DNA of 64,000 nucleotides from an uncultured Opitutaceae bacterium (GTDB lineage Bacteria > Verrucomicrobiota > Verrucomicrobiia > Opitutales > Opitutaceae), in contig CAIYUN010000051.1 of the NCBI GenBank assembly GCA_903929355.1, positions 1 to 64,000 on the forward strand. The letters are read 5' to 3'. Positions 52,463-61,568 of this stretch are shown piece by piece. Position 1 is the stretch's first letter. Every line of letters begins with the position of its first letter. The notes beneath the pieces are model-generated. The model had not been told where the DNA came from. It did not search any database and saw only the letters and a list, made by a program, of their open reading frames with translations. Made by a program: the position numbers and the translations under genes.

Positions 52463-52510
52463 TGTAGCCGGCCTAGCCGAGGCCGGACGGGGTCAGCGAC
52501 CCCGGCTACA
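52463..52510. terminator. Complex palindrome between convergent genes (GTAGCCGG repeat family)
   Basis: TGTAGCCGG (52463-52471) pairs with CCGGCTACA (52502-52510), and inside it GGGGTC/GACCCC forms a second perfect hairpin. Partial relatives lie at 33355-33377 and 54415-54440. It sits between the converging esterase and binding-protein genes and could terminate both, though it has no T-run. It is also a dispersed repeat. Confidence 0.55.
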
Positions 52511-52536
52511 GATGTCTGCCGGGAACCACCAACACC

Positions 52537-53562
52537 TCAGGGGATGATGCCGGCGTCCTTCAGGACTTTTTCGAAATTGTCCCGGTTGATGAAGGTACCG
52601 GCGGTGCGGGTGTCGGCGGCCGGCGCGGTGCCGTCCTTGATCCAATGATACATCATCTCGGAGGTCTGGCCCCCCTCGCCGGGCGCGGAGACAAAGACCG
52701 AGCCAAAAAAGCCCGTCGGGGTCGGCTTGCGGAGCTCGTCGATGCAGTCGGTGCCGTTGATGCCCACGCCGATGATGTCGGCGGCGGCAAAGCCGCGGCC
52801 CTCGGTGGCGCGGACGGCCCCGAGTGTCGCGGTGTCGTTCATGCCGGCCACCAGCCAGTGCTTCACGTCGGGCTGCTGGGTGAGCAGGATGTTGGCGGCG
52901 TCGCGGCTGCCGGGCACGTCGGTGGTCTTCTGCGGGGCCTTGAAGATGCGGTCCGCAGGGAGGCCGGCGGCCGTGAGCGCCCGGATGATGCCGTCGGTGC
53001 GGTTGCGGGCGGTGTCGAGCTCCTCAAAGGTGATGATGCACGCGCCGGTGTCCGCCGCGGTCCAGCCGCGCTTTTTCATCTCGGTGGCCAGCGCCACGCC
53101 GGAGGCCTCGCCGATCTTGCCCGCCGACATGCCGAGATAGGGCACCTCGGTCAGAAACTTGCCGTCGGCCCCGATGAACTGGTCGTCCACGGTGATGACC
53201 TTGAGGCCGGCCGCCTTCGCCTTGGCCACGATGGCGGGGCCGAGATGCACGTCGGGCGTGCAGATGACAAAGCCCTGCGCGCCATTGGCGGCGAGGCTGT
53301 CGATGGCGGCCAGCACCTTGCCCCCGTCCTGCGCGCCGAGTTTGACGACCTCGAAGCCGTCCTGGGCGGCGGCCTGGTCGGCGCCCTTCCACTCAAATTG
53401 GAACCAAGGTTCCTCAGGTTGTTTTACGAGGTAACCGATTTTGACCTTGGCGGCGCCCGGCGCGGCGGCAGCGCTGGCGGGCGTGGCGGAGTCGGGGGAT
53501 TTGGCGCAGCCGGCGAGGAGAGCGAGGACGGCAGCCAGGAGGGGAAGGGGTGACTTTGACAT
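52537..53562 (-). CDS. Sugar-binding lipoprotein, arabinose-type (AraF-like)
   Basis: 341 residues. The lipoprotein signal ends LLAGCAKS (Cys19). The mature part is a type-1 periplasmic-binding fold: VKIGYLVKQPEEPWFQFEWK at the start, GFVICTPDVHLGPAIVAKAK, ITVDDQFIGADG, EELDTARNRTDG, HWLVAGMNDTATLGAVRATE, and IGVGINGTDCIDEL. These resemble the L-arabinose binding protein. No permease or ATPase gene is near, so it would need a distant transporter or serve as a sensor. It lies among secreted hydrolases, fitting carbohydrate uptake. Confidence 0.85.
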   Translation of the reverse strand: MSKSPLPLLAAVLALLAGCAKSPDSATPASAAAAPGAAKVKIGYLVKQPEEPWFQFEWKGADQAAAQDGFEVVKLGAQDGGKVLAAIDSLAANGAQGFVICTPDVHLGPAIVAKAKAAGLKVITVDDQFIGADGKFLTEVPYLGMSAGKIGEASGVALATEMKKRGWTAADTGACIITFEELDTARNRTDGIIRALTAAGLPADRIFKAPQKTTDVPGSRDAANILLTQQPDVKHWLVAGMNDTATLGAVRATEGRGFAAADIIGVGINGTDCIDELRKPTPTGFFGSVFVSAPGEGGQTSEMMYHWIKDGTAPAADTRTAGTFINRDNFEKVLKDAGIIP

Positions 53563-53595
53563 GGTGGAACAAGATACGTGGTTGCCTGCCGTGGG

Positions 53596-53626
53596 ACCAC
53601 CGGTCCGCAGCGCGGGATCCGGTGGT
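53596..53626 (-). terminator. Hairpin after the PmtA-like gene
   Basis: Arms ACCACCGG (53596-53603) and CCGGTGGT (53619-53626) form a perfect 8-bp stem with a 15-base loop. It lies 10 bases downstream of the methyltransferase stop on the minus strand and before the binding-protein start. No U-tract follows, so it may be weak or protein-dependent. Confidence 0.45.
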
Positions 53627-53635
53627 GATCCGCCG

Positions 53636-54229
53636 CTAGGCGGCGTGCTTCTGATAAACGCTCACCCGCGCGGGCGGGAGGTTGCGCCACACGATGTCGG
53701 AGCAGCGCAGGTGAAACTTTTCCGAGCCATGCTGGCCGCTGTTGCCGAGGTGATAGCTGTATTGCACCCAGCAGCCGCCGGGCCGGAGCAGGCGGCGGAT
53801 CGCGTCGGCCAGACTGCGGGTGAACTCCTCCTTGAACTGCCGCAGCGGCAGGCTGGACATGACCGCGCCCACCCGGTGCTCCCCCCTCCCGTGCTCGCGC
53901 AACAGGGCCGCCATCTCGCGGGCGTCGCCGGTGATGATGCTGATGGCGGGAAAACGTTCGCGCAAAACCGCAACCAGTTCGGGCGATTTCTCGATGGCGA
54001 CCAACTGGGAAGCCTTCAACCCGTGCGCCATCAGAGCCTGCGTGATCGCTCCGGTGCCCGGGCCCAGCTCGACCACCAAGTCATCGGGGTCGGCCGGCAG
54101 CCAGCGGGCCATCGCGTTGCCGAGATGCCTCGAACTGGGTGCGATCGCCCCGATCTGGTTGGGCCGGCGCAGCCATTCCCTGATGAAAAGGGCGCTCGCG
54201 CTGAGAGGGTGGCGCGGGGGCTTGGACAC
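53636..54229 (-). CDS. PmtA-like SAM-dependent (phospholipid N-)methyltransferase
   Basis: 197 residues from a GTG at 54229. The N-terminal helix FIREWLRRPNQIGAIAPSSR is the signature of rRNA-adenine-dimethylase-like phospholipid methyltransferases (PmtA type), where an amphipathic helix binds membrane. Motif I is VVELGPGTGAITQAL, followed by IEKSPELVAVLRERF and the GAVMSSLPLRQF segment. The likely substrate is phosphatidylethanolamine, by family analogy. It has no operon partner. Confidence 0.8.
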   Translation of the reverse strand: MSKPPRHPLSASALFIREWLRRPNQIGAIAPSSRHLGNAMARWLPADPDDLVVELGPGTGAITQALMAHGLKASQLVAIEKSPELVAVLRERFPAISIITGDAREMAALLREHGRGEHRVGAVMSSLPLRQFKEEFTRSLADAIRRLLRPGGCWVQYSYHLGNSGQHGSEKFHLRCSDIVWRNLPPARVSVYQKHAA

Positions 54230-54572
54230 TTTGGGGGCGGGGGTAATTTAAGTGGAGCGACGGACGGAAAGAGTGTCGGCCAGGGGCCGGCGAAGGACTG
54301 ATGGGCTGGGCCGACGCAATCGGGACGCCAGACGGGGTGCAAGCCCCTTTGTCGGGGTTGGGCGGGGCGGAGTGAAGTGCTTGGGCGGGGCATGTTGAAA
54401 GTTGCCCCTCCGGATGTAGCCGGGGGTTGGTGACACCGGATCTGGACGTGCAGATTCGGACCGGGATCGTCCGCCTGCGCCAAGGCGCCTCCCGTACAAT
54501 TGATGGAAGCCGGACGCGGGCCACCTCATGCCTGGGAGGCAGGCGGGAAGCCGCGCTACCTCCTGAGCAGCC
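54230..54572. other. 343-bp spacer without a gene
   Basis: It separates the PmtA-like start from the PD40 gene stop. It holds a partial GTAGCCGG palindrome (54415-54440) and G/C-rich DNA with no coherent frame. Nothing else is recognised. Confidence 0.5.
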
Positions 54573-56156
54573 TCAAGGCGTCGCCACCGGCGTGTAGCTC
54601 ACAAAGGCGAACGACCGGCTGTCGGGCGACCAGGACGGCACGTTCATCGTGCCCTGGCCGCCAAAAATCTTGGCGGCGACCGTGATCTTGCCGCCTGCCA
54701 CCGGCATCAGGCGGAGCATCACGTGTTTGTTGGGCAGATGCTGGCCCGAGGGCTCCGAGGGCTCGAAGGAGACAAACGCGAGCCACTTGCCATCGGGCGA
54801 AACGTGGGCGAACCAGTTATTGTAGTCGTCGGAGGTGACCGCCTCCTGTGCCGACCCGTCGGGATGCATGCGCCAGATCTGCATTTTGCCGGTGCGCTCG
54901 GAATTGAAGTAAATGAATTTACCGTCCGGCGAATACTCCGGCCCGTCGTCCAGCCCCGGGTCCGACGTCAGGCGCGTCTCGGGTCCGCCGGCGGCGGGGA
55001 CGGAATAGACATCATAATTGGCCTTGCCGAGCTTGGGGTCCAGGCGCGAGCCGCAGAACACGATGGTGGTGCCGTCGGGGGACCAGCCATGCCAGTAGGA
55101 AGGCCCGACAGCGGTGAGCTGGCGCGGGGCGCCACCGCCGGCCGGCAGGAGGTAGACGCGCGATTGATGGTCGGGCTGCGACTGGTCGCTGATCGCAAAC
55201 TGGGAGCCGTCGGGCGAGAAACCATGGTCGTTGTTGACGCGGGTTTCTGGCCCGGTGTTGACGGTCTCCGGTTTGCCGCCGGTCACGGGGAGGCGATGGA
55301 TGAGACGGTCCGCGCCGTTGAAGACCAGCGTCGCGCCATCGCGCGTCCAGTTGGGCGCCTCCAAGTGCTCGTCCGTGGTGTAAATCACCTTCCGGTTCAG
55401 GCTGGTGATGTCGATGGTCTCGATGGTGCAGAGTTGCTTGGGCGGGGCGGACGCCGCCACGGCCGTGCCCGCCGCGAGCTCGACTTTGGCAAACGCCGCG
55501 GTTTCGAACGCGGAGTTGTTGTGCGCGCAGACCCCCAAGCCGACGTAGAACGGCCCGGTGAACTCCAGCCGCACCGCGCCGCCGACCGGCCGCAGGACAC
55601 CGTCGGCCCCGGTGACCGAGACCGAGACATAGGATCCGCGCTTCTCGATCCGCAGCCGCTTGGGCGCGCTGTCGCCGACTTGAATCTCGTGGGTGGTCTC
55701 GCCTGCCCCGTCGCGGAATTGGAGGCTCGTCAGCCCGAGCCCATGCACCGCGACGTCGGCATACGTGCTGTTGGCGTCCAGGCTTTGCCGGATCATCAGG
55801 CAGGCCTTGCGGTGCGGGTCGCCACCTGGTGCCGAAAAATTGATGTCGGCCGCGAGCGAGACATCGCCCCCGTCGACTTTGGTCCAGACATAGTGAAACT
55901 CATCGGCCGCACCCCAGATGTTCGTGCCGCCGCCGCCGACAGTGTAGGTGCCGGCCACCGCGTCAAACGCGGCGGTCCCGGCCCGGCCGGTCGCCCCGAT
56001 GTCGGCGTGTGCGGTGAACTGGCCCAACGGGGCCTCAGCCGCCGGCAACGAACGCACAGGGAGGGTGGCGAGCGCGGCCGCAAGGAAGCCGAAAGCGGTC
56101 AAGGAAATGCGGCGGGGCGGCGAAGCGAAAGGGCATGAGGCAACGGGGGAGTTCAT
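54573..56156 (-). CDS. Secreted TolB-type PD40 beta-propeller protein
   Basis: 527 residues from ATG at 56156 (MNSPVASCPFASPPRRISLT). N-terminal signal (about 15-40). Residues of about 45-215 form a beta-sandwich (laminin-G/DUF1349-like: FHYVWTKVDGGDVSLAADIN, ACLMIRQSLDANSTYADVAV). The C-terminal half has five or so PD40 blades: APNWTRDGATLVFNG, DHGFSPDGSQFAIS, WHGWSPDGTTIVFCG, GPEYSPDGKFIYFNS, and HVSPDGKWLAFVS. Such proteins bind or sense extracellular ligands. There are no catalytic motifs. It lies 73 bases after the glycoside-hydrolase-like gene, in the same direction, probably co-transcribed. Confidence 0.85.
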   Translation of the reverse strand: MNSPVASCPFASPPRRISLTAFGFLAAALATLPVRSLPAAEAPLGQFTAHADIGATGRAGTAAFDAVAGTYTVGGGGTNIWGAADEFHYVWTKVDGGDVSLAADINFSAPGGDPHRKACLMIRQSLDANSTYADVAVHGLGLTSLQFRDGAGETTHEIQVGDSAPKRLRIEKRGSYVSVSVTGADGVLRPVGGAVRLEFTGPFYVGLGVCAHNNSAFETAAFAKVELAAGTAVAASAPPKQLCTIETIDITSLNRKVIYTTDEHLEAPNWTRDGATLVFNGADRLIHRLPVTGGKPETVNTGPETRVNNDHGFSPDGSQFAISDQSQPDHQSRVYLLPAGGGAPRQLTAVGPSYWHGWSPDGTTIVFCGSRLDPKLGKANYDVYSVPAAGGPETRLTSDPGLDDGPEYSPDGKFIYFNSERTGKMQIWRMHPDGSAQEAVTSDDYNNWFAHVSPDGKWLAFVSFEPSEPSGQHLPNKHVMLRLMPVAGGKITVAAKIFGGQGTMNVPSWSPDSRSFAFVSYTPVATP

Positions 56157-56229
56157 GGCTTGGGTGATGGGGTTGGGTCTCGGCGTGGAGCGTGAAATCA
56201 AGGGGTTAATTCAAGGCGAAGCCCGCTGC

Positions 56230-58998
56230 TTATTCGGTGGCGGCATGTAAGACAAAGTAGGGTTGGTTGTCGAGGGTGGGGGCCAGCCCGGGCAGAAGGG
56301 TGGGGGTGCCGGTCGCGAGGGTGAGCTCGAAATAATAGGTCAGCGGGAAGGGCGAGTCGGCGTAGTCGGCGGGGATGTCGGCGTGGAAGCTGCCGGAGGA
56401 GGCGATCATCGGGAGCGAGAGCCACGGCTCGGCCTGGTTGGCGTGGCGGTAGTGCAGGAGCGCGGACTTCGGCGGCGTAGCGCCGCCCGCGGGCGCGAGG
56501 GCGAGCGCGACGGACTGGCTGCGTCGGAAGGAGGCGGGCGGCGTGTGCGTCACGCCGGGTGCGGGGCGCTCCGGGGCACTTGCGATCACGGCGGTGATGA
56601 GCGCCGCGATACTTTCCTGTGGCACGCCGGGCATGGTCGGCGTCGGCGCGGGCGCGGATTTCCTTTGCTCCATCGCAGCGATGTCGCGTTTAATCGCTGC
56701 AAGCCGGTCGCCCCAGCTTCCGCGTTGAAACCAACCGTCGCCGTAGGTCAGGTCGGTGACATAGACTCCTGAAGTTGTTTCGGCCATGGCCTGCAAACCC
56801 AAACGGGCCATGTGATAGTGATCACAGGCGGCAGCCAGCGCACTCCGGTCCGCCGTTCGCTCAAACAACGCGAATAATACGGCGGCCCGGAATTTATCGG
56901 CGAATAACTTGCCCAGATATATTTGCACCGATGCATCGCACTTGAACCTCAGATAGGCGGTGGCACCGAGATCAAGGGGAGCCGCTGGAGTTTCCGTCGC
57001 ACCCGGCGCAAGCGTGCTGTTCAAATCTTTGGCCAGTAGTGCCCCTTTTGCGAGGTGTACCAGCCAACTCGCGACCTCGGTCGGGGTGTATTTGCCGCCC
57101 ACAGTGCCCTTGAGCAAATCGTCGACGTAATCCTCGACGCGGTAGAAAAGCTGAGGGTCCAGCGGGCTCACCCCGCCAAAGCGTTTCGGGTTGGGCGTGT
57201 CGGTGTAGGGCTCAGGATGCGAGGCATCCACAATGGACATGTTCGCCGGCATCTCGGCCCAGAAATTGTTGTTGGCGGCCGAGGGCAGGTGCGCGGTCGT
57301 GAGCAGCGGCAGGATGCGGCTCGCGTTGGCGAGGGAAACCTCCACCGCAGCGGCCGCAGTCCCAAAATCCGCGCGCAACTGCCGCTGCCACACTTCCGGC
57401 CGGGTGTCGGGATTGTAGAGCATCCGGCCCCAGAGGCGGTAAGTGTAACGGTATTTCTCAAAGTCGCCGCCGGGTGCCCGCAGGGACAGGTCGGCGTAGC
57501 CGTCGCGGCCACCGGGCAAACCGGAGCCCTTGCGGCCCTTGAAGGAGAGCGGGTCGAAAATCTCGTGGCCGAGGCTGCCGCAAAAGCTGCCGGCGCGCGA
57601 GTAGGCCGCCGCGAATTTCGGGTCGCCCCAGAGCAGCACGCGCTGTGTCCCGGGCCAGATGCGGTGGAAGATGCCATACTTGCGGTCCTCGGAGAGCAGG
57701 TCGCCGTAACCATAGCGGAGAAAACTCCGGGCCCCGTTGCTTTGGGCAAACGCTCCGCCACCGCGCGTGCGGGTGGGTAGCTCGGTCGGCCGGATGCCGG
57801 CCTGGTGGTAGGGGAGGCCCATGTGCTCGGCCCAGAATTTGGGCGAGATGTTGACGGGGAGCCCGGTGCCGAGCGCGGCGTCAATTGTCGGCTGGTCCAT
57901 GCCCTTGGCGTGCATGTCGAGCTCGATCTGCCGGCCGCTCCGCACGCAGCCGTCGAAGATGGTTTTCCACAAATCGTAGCTGCCCTCAGGGACGCCGCTC
58001 TCGCCGTGGATGCGGAAGGTCACCCCGGTGATGTTGGGGCACTCCTTAAGGATCAGCGCGAGCGCGTCGCGGGAATAGGGTGCCTGCGTCCGAGGGGTCA
58101 GGCCGGTGATCCGATGGTTGGCGTCCGGGCTGTTGACCCACTCGTAGGCGTGCGTCCACAGCCCGAGCTGAAACCGCAGTCCACGCGCCGCCGCCTCGTC
58201 ACTGATGAAGCGCAGCATCGCCAGGTTCTGGTCGCGCTCGGCATCGGGCAGGTTGGTCGCGCGCACGTCGTAGCCGGGCACCCTGACCAGAAAGGGATAG
58301 GCAAAATAGAGGTAAGTGTCGCGCAGGCCGGTGGGAGCGTCGTAGCCGAGGCCAAAGGCGAGGTTGAGCCGGTTGAACCGCTGCGTTGCGAGCATCGTGA
58401 GGTAGCTCCGCCAGAAATCGCGGTCGTTGAACCAGCCCTTGTCCTCCACGTCGCTGACGAACAGCCGCATGACGCTGCGGACGGGGTTGGCCGGCCGCTC
58501 GACCATGGCTGTCGGCGGGCGCAGGGTGGTGGCGGGATCGCCCGCGAGGGCGACGGCATCGGCGATCTCGGTGAGCGCATACGCGAGGCCGCGCGGATCG
58601 CTCCCCGCGGCCAGCAACACCTCACGGCCGCCCAGGCGGCCGGGCGCGAGGGAGAGCGATTCAGGCGCATCGGGCGGAAGCACGCCGAGGTCGCGGGTGA
58701 TGGCGGCGGTGCGACCGGCGGCGATGACGCGGAAATCATCCGGTCGGGCCTCATCCAGACGCGCCACGATCCGGGCGTCAAAGCCTCGCAAGGTCAGCGC
58801 CAGACGGACCTGCTCGGCGGCCCATCGGGCCGGCGCGGCTGAAGCGAGCGGATCGGCAGGGTCGAGGATGAGCGCGACGCCCTTGCCGTCGCCCGGCGCG
58901 GCGGGAGTGCCGGTGCCGGCCCGGACGGTCAGCCCATTGCCGGCGAGGTAGCCAGCAGTGGCCGCCCCGGTTTGGAGCAGGAATTTGCGACGGTTCAT
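56230..58998 (-). CDS. Tat-exported large glycoside-hydrolase-like protein
   Basis: 922 residues. Tat signal MNRRKFLLQTGAATAGYLAG. Residues of about 38-165 look like the non-catalytic N-domain of alpha-glucuronidases and GH20 enzymes (EQVRLALTLRGFDARIVARL ... DPRGLAYALTEIADAV). A probable TIM barrel follows from about 170: VRSVMRLFVSDVEDKGWFND, FNRLNLAFGLGYDAP, FQLGLWTHAYEW, GVTFRIHGESGVPEGSYDLW. Candidate acids include Glu in HGESG, but none can be assigned. The remaining third is helical with a beta-sandwich end. GH67/GH115-like activity on glucuronoxylan is a guess. Followed by the PD40 gene. Confidence 0.75.
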   Translation of the reverse strand: MNRRKFLLQTGAATAGYLAGNGLTVRAGTGTPAAPGDGKGVALILDPADPLASAAPARWAAEQVRLALTLRGFDARIVARLDEARPDDFRVIAAGRTAAITRDLGVLPPDAPESLSLAPGRLGGREVLLAAGSDPRGLAYALTEIADAVALAGDPATTLRPPTAMVERPANPVRSVMRLFVSDVEDKGWFNDRDFWRSYLTMLATQRFNRLNLAFGLGYDAPTGLRDTYLYFAYPFLVRVPGYDVRATNLPDAERDQNLAMLRFISDEAAARGLRFQLGLWTHAYEWVNSPDANHRITGLTPRTQAPYSRDALALILKECPNITGVTFRIHGESGVPEGSYDLWKTIFDGCVRSGRQIELDMHAKGMDQPTIDAALGTGLPVNISPKFWAEHMGLPYHQAGIRPTELPTRTRGGGAFAQSNGARSFLRYGYGDLLSEDRKYGIFHRIWPGTQRVLLWGDPKFAAAYSRAGSFCGSLGHEIFDPLSFKGRKGSGLPGGRDGYADLSLRAPGGDFEKYRYTYRLWGRMLYNPDTRPEVWQRQLRADFGTAAAAVEVSLANASRILPLLTTAHLPSAANNNFWAEMPANMSIVDASHPEPYTDTPNPKRFGGVSPLDPQLFYRVEDYVDDLLKGTVGGKYTPTEVASWLVHLAKGALLAKDLNSTLAPGATETPAAPLDLGATAYLRFKCDASVQIYLGKLFADKFRAAVLFALFERTADRSALAAACDHYHMARLGLQAMAETTSGVYVTDLTYGDGWFQRGSWGDRLAAIKRDIAAMEQRKSAPAPTPTMPGVPQESIAALITAVIASAPERPAPGVTHTPPASFRRSQSVALALAPAGGATPPKSALLHYRHANQAEPWLSLPMIASSGSFHADIPADYADSPFPLTYYFELTLATGTPTLLPGLAPTLDNQPYFVLHAATE

Positions 58999-59035
58999 TC
59001 GGGGTTAGGCCGAGCCGACGCGCTGGGTGCCAGTT

Positions 59036-60145
59036 TTACTTCGTCACCGGCCTGTAGCCCCGCCAGACCCACTCCAGGGCCGACGGGAGGGTCTGGGCGA
59101 TGGCTTTGCTGTCGGTGTGGCCGGCGTTCTTGGCAAAAACCAACTGGTAGTGATAGCCCTTGGCCTTCAGGACCGCAGCCATGTTCTGGTTGGCGAGAAT
59201 CCAATTGCGGAACCCGGCGGCGGACGTCGCCGCCCCGTTGTCCCGCTCGGCGACCTCCAGCCAGACGCGCAGGGGCTTGGCGGGGTTGTCGGGGATGAAA
59301 TGCTCGTTGTACTCCCAGGCCCCGTGCGGGGCGTCGGGGCCGTTTTTGAGATTAACATAGGTGCCGGAGTAGGTGAGCACGCGGTGATAGAGCTCCGGAT
59401 GAAACCACGCCATGGTGAAGGCCACCGCGCCGCCGGAGCTGCCCCCGTAGGTCATCCGCCCGTCCGGATCCTTGGTCACGGTCACGTTGGCTTCCTTCTC
59501 CGCCCGGGGCAGCACCTCGGTCTCAAAGAAATCGTCATACTTGGTGGAGACCGTGTCGTATTCGATGCTGCGCTCCCCGCCGGGGCCGGGGTTGACCATG
59601 ATGGCGATCATCGCGGGCAGGCGGTGGTCGGCGAGCATGTTGTCCAGGATGGTGGGGAGTTGGTTTCCCTTCAGGCCGTATTGGTCGGCCGCCATGATGC
59701 ACGGGGCGGGCGTGCCCGGGACGTATCCGGGTGGAATATACACGGCCACCGCGCGCTGGAAGGGCATCCCGTTGGCGGTGGGGTAGAATTTGCTCTCGGT
59801 CGAATCCATCGTGAATTGGATGACCTTGCCCTTCGGCACACCGTCGCGGGGTGTCTGCTCGGGCGCGGGGGTGTAATTGGGTCCGGTCGAGTAATCCCCG
59901 TCGGTCAGGCCGGTCGCATAAGGGGGAAGGTCGTTGAGCTTGGCAATCGCGGCCAGATCCGCCGGCGTCGCCGGCGGGCCCGGCGGGCCACCGCCACGCC
60001 GGGGCGCCGGGGCGCCGGGAGTGGCGCCAGGAGTGGCGCCAGGAGCGGGCGCCGCCCCGGGAGCGGGTGCATCGGCGCCCAACGTCGGTTGGACGGCGGA
60101 AAACAGGCACATCAGGGCAACAGAGGGCAGCAGGCTCGATTTCAT
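59036..60145 (-). CDS. Secreted esterase (alpha/beta hydrolase), paralogue 1 of 3
   Basis: 369 residues from ATG at 60145. Signal peptide MKSSLLPSVALMCLFSAVQP ends near TLGA. A Pro/Gly/Arg-rich linker (PRRGGGPPGPP) leads to a PF00756-type esterase: GKVIQFTMDSTESKFYP, AVAVYIPPGYVPGTPAPCIM, KDPDGRMTYGGSSGG with nucleophile Ser237, AWFHPELYHRVLTYSGTYVN, and NAGHTDSKAIAQTLP with the catalytic histidine. Related enzymes act on feruloyl, acetyl or siderophore esters. Two paralogues follow at 61569 and 62798; the three share most core motifs. Confidence 0.88.
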   Translation of the reverse strand: MKSSLLPSVALMCLFSAVQPTLGADAPAPGAAPAPGATPGATPGAPAPRRGGGPPGPPATPADLAAIAKLNDLPPYATGLTDGDYSTGPNYTPAPEQTPRDGVPKGKVIQFTMDSTESKFYPTANGMPFQRAVAVYIPPGYVPGTPAPCIMAADQYGLKGNQLPTILDNMLADHRLPAMIAIMVNPGPGGERSIEYDTVSTKYDDFFETEVLPRAEKEANVTVTKDPDGRMTYGGSSGGAVAFTMAWFHPELYHRVLTYSGTYVNLKNGPDAPHGAWEYNEHFIPDNPAKPLRVWLEVAERDNGAATSAAGFRNWILANQNMAAVLKAKGYHYQLVFAKNAGHTDSKAIAQTLPSALEWVWRGYRPVTK

Positions 60146-60270
60146 GGGGAACGCGGGGGTTTGGGGTGGCCGAATCAGAGACCGAGACAGCGGAAAAGAT
60201 GGCGGATTGTCCATCAAGAATTTGGTGGCATTTTCACCGCAGCAACCTATCCACTCGGTGCCCAAAAATC

Positions 60271-60879
60271 ATGAACGAAGATCTCGCTGAACTCAAAGGA
60301 CTCGTCTCCGCCATCAAAGCCGACCACCAGGCCCAGAAAGACAAGGAGAAGCGCGACGCTTGGACGAAATACGTCTCGCTCTCGATGATCTGCCTCGCCG
60401 TGCTGGCGGCGATCGCCACCAACAAAGGGGGCAGCTACTCCTCCACCACGATGAAGCAGCTGAGTGAGGCCACCTTCAACACGGCAAAGGCTTCGGACGA
60501 TTGGTCTCTTTTCCAAGCCAAGGGCATCAAGCTGGCCATCGCCGAACTGGAGCAGGACCTCTTCGTCTCCAGCGGCAAACCCGACGACGTCAAAAAGCTC
60601 GCCGCGATCGACGCCAAGGTAAAAAAAGACGGAGACGACAAGAACCAAGCCTTTGCCACCGCCAAGGCCTATGAGGACAAAAGCACCGCCGCCCATAATT
60701 TGTCCGAATATTCTGCGGAACAAAGCCGGGGCATGGGCCGGGCGACGCAGCTCTTCCAGATCGCCATCGCCTTCGGCGGCATGTGCCTCGTGGTCAAGAA
60801 GCGCTGGCTGTGGGCGCTCTCGCTCGTGACTGGCGTGCTGGCCACGTTGCAAATGGCCTGGGTGATGTGGCGGGGGTGA
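60271..60879 (+). CDS. DUF4337-like membrane protein
   Basis: 202 residues from ATG at 60271 (MNEDLAELKGLVSAIKADHQ). Hydrophobic segments lie at about 37-50 and at about 155-198 (two helices, ending in ATLQMAWVMWRG). Between them is a charged helical domain with EATFNTAKASDDWSLFQAKG, the DUF4337 hallmark. Function is unknown. It is the only plus-strand gene in this part and stands between two esterase paralogues, converging on the membrane protein at 60890. Confidence 0.75.
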   Translation: MNEDLAELKGLVSAIKADHQAQKDKEKRDAWTKYVSLSMICLAVLAAIATNKGGSYSSTTMKQLSEATFNTAKASDDWSLFQAKGIKLAIAELEQDLFVSSGKPDDVKKLAAIDAKVKKDGDDKNQAFATAKAYEDKSTAAHNLSEYSAEQSRGMGRATQLFQIAIAFGGMCLVVKKRWLWALSLVTGVLATLQMAWVMWRG

Positions 60880-60889
60880 GGTCTCAACC

Positions 60890-61486
60890 TCAGGGCAGAT
60901 CGCCCCGAATGCCGACCAGCATGTCCCGGAGCTGCGCCGCCTGGCTCAGGGCCTCTTCCGTCTCCTTTGTCGTGCTGCGACCGGCGATATCTTTTGCCAT
61001 GGTGATGGCGGTGTCGAGACTGGTGGAAAACTTGGCGGCCAGCTTGCCGGTGTTGGCGGGGTTGCTCCCGTCGTCATTCGCCACGGCGGTGGCCGACTGC
61101 TCCACCTTCAAGAGGTCGTTCCAAAAGTTGGGGTGAACATTTGGGCTGGCAAAGTCCGATCCCTGCTCGCGGACAGTCTGCACCAAACTCAGCGCGCTGT
61201 TGGCCGCCTCGACCGGTGGCACGGTCACTGCGGCGGCCTTGGTCTTCGGCGCTTTGAGCAGGGCCGCGCCAGCCTTGGCCGGGGTGGCGACCTTGTTCAG
61301 GGTCGGCACTTTCGCGGGTTGCAGCGCGGGCACATAGCGGGCGATGACAAAGCTGGTCGCCACCGTCGTGAGGAGGGAACTGAGCACGGCTATGAAGATC
61401 ACACTGCCCGTGACCGAAGACCGTGAAACGGGCGCGGCGACCGGGCGGACCGGTGGCCGGTAGGAGGGGGTGGTGGGGGCGGCCAT
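60890..61486 (-). CDS. Hypothetical single-pass membrane protein
   Basis: 198 residues (MAAPTTPSYRPPVRPVAAPV start). One transmembrane helix at about 27-50 (VIFIAVLSSLLTTVATSFVI). A Lys/Ala/Pro-rich linker and a soluble helical C-terminal domain follow (NSALSLVQTVREQGSDFASP, FWNDLLKVEQSATAV, ETEEALSQAAQLRDMLVGIR). No family is recognised. It converges with the DUF4337-like gene (10 bases between stops), which has a similar anchor-plus-helices plan. Confidence 0.7.
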   Translation of the reverse strand: MAAPTTPSYRPPVRPVAAPVSRSSVTGSVIFIAVLSSLLTTVATSFVIARYVPALQPAKVPTLNKVATPAKAGAALLKAPKTKAAAVTVPPVEAANSALSLVQTVREQGSDFASPNVHPNFWNDLLKVEQSATAVANDDGSNPANTGKLAAKFSTSLDTAITMAKDIAGRSTTKETEEALSQAAQLRDMLVGIRGDLP

Positions 61487-61568
61487 GGGGTAAGAGGGTG
61501 AACTAGGATCGCCACCGCGGTGATTCTACCCGCCGGGGCGGGACGCCGGCCAGGGTGAGGTGAGGCGT

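Noticed and set aside
54230..54572. Possible structured RNA or tRNA in the GC-rich spacer
   Set aside because: No cloverleaf, TYC-loop motif or known riboswitch core was found; only a partial palindrome repeat is present.
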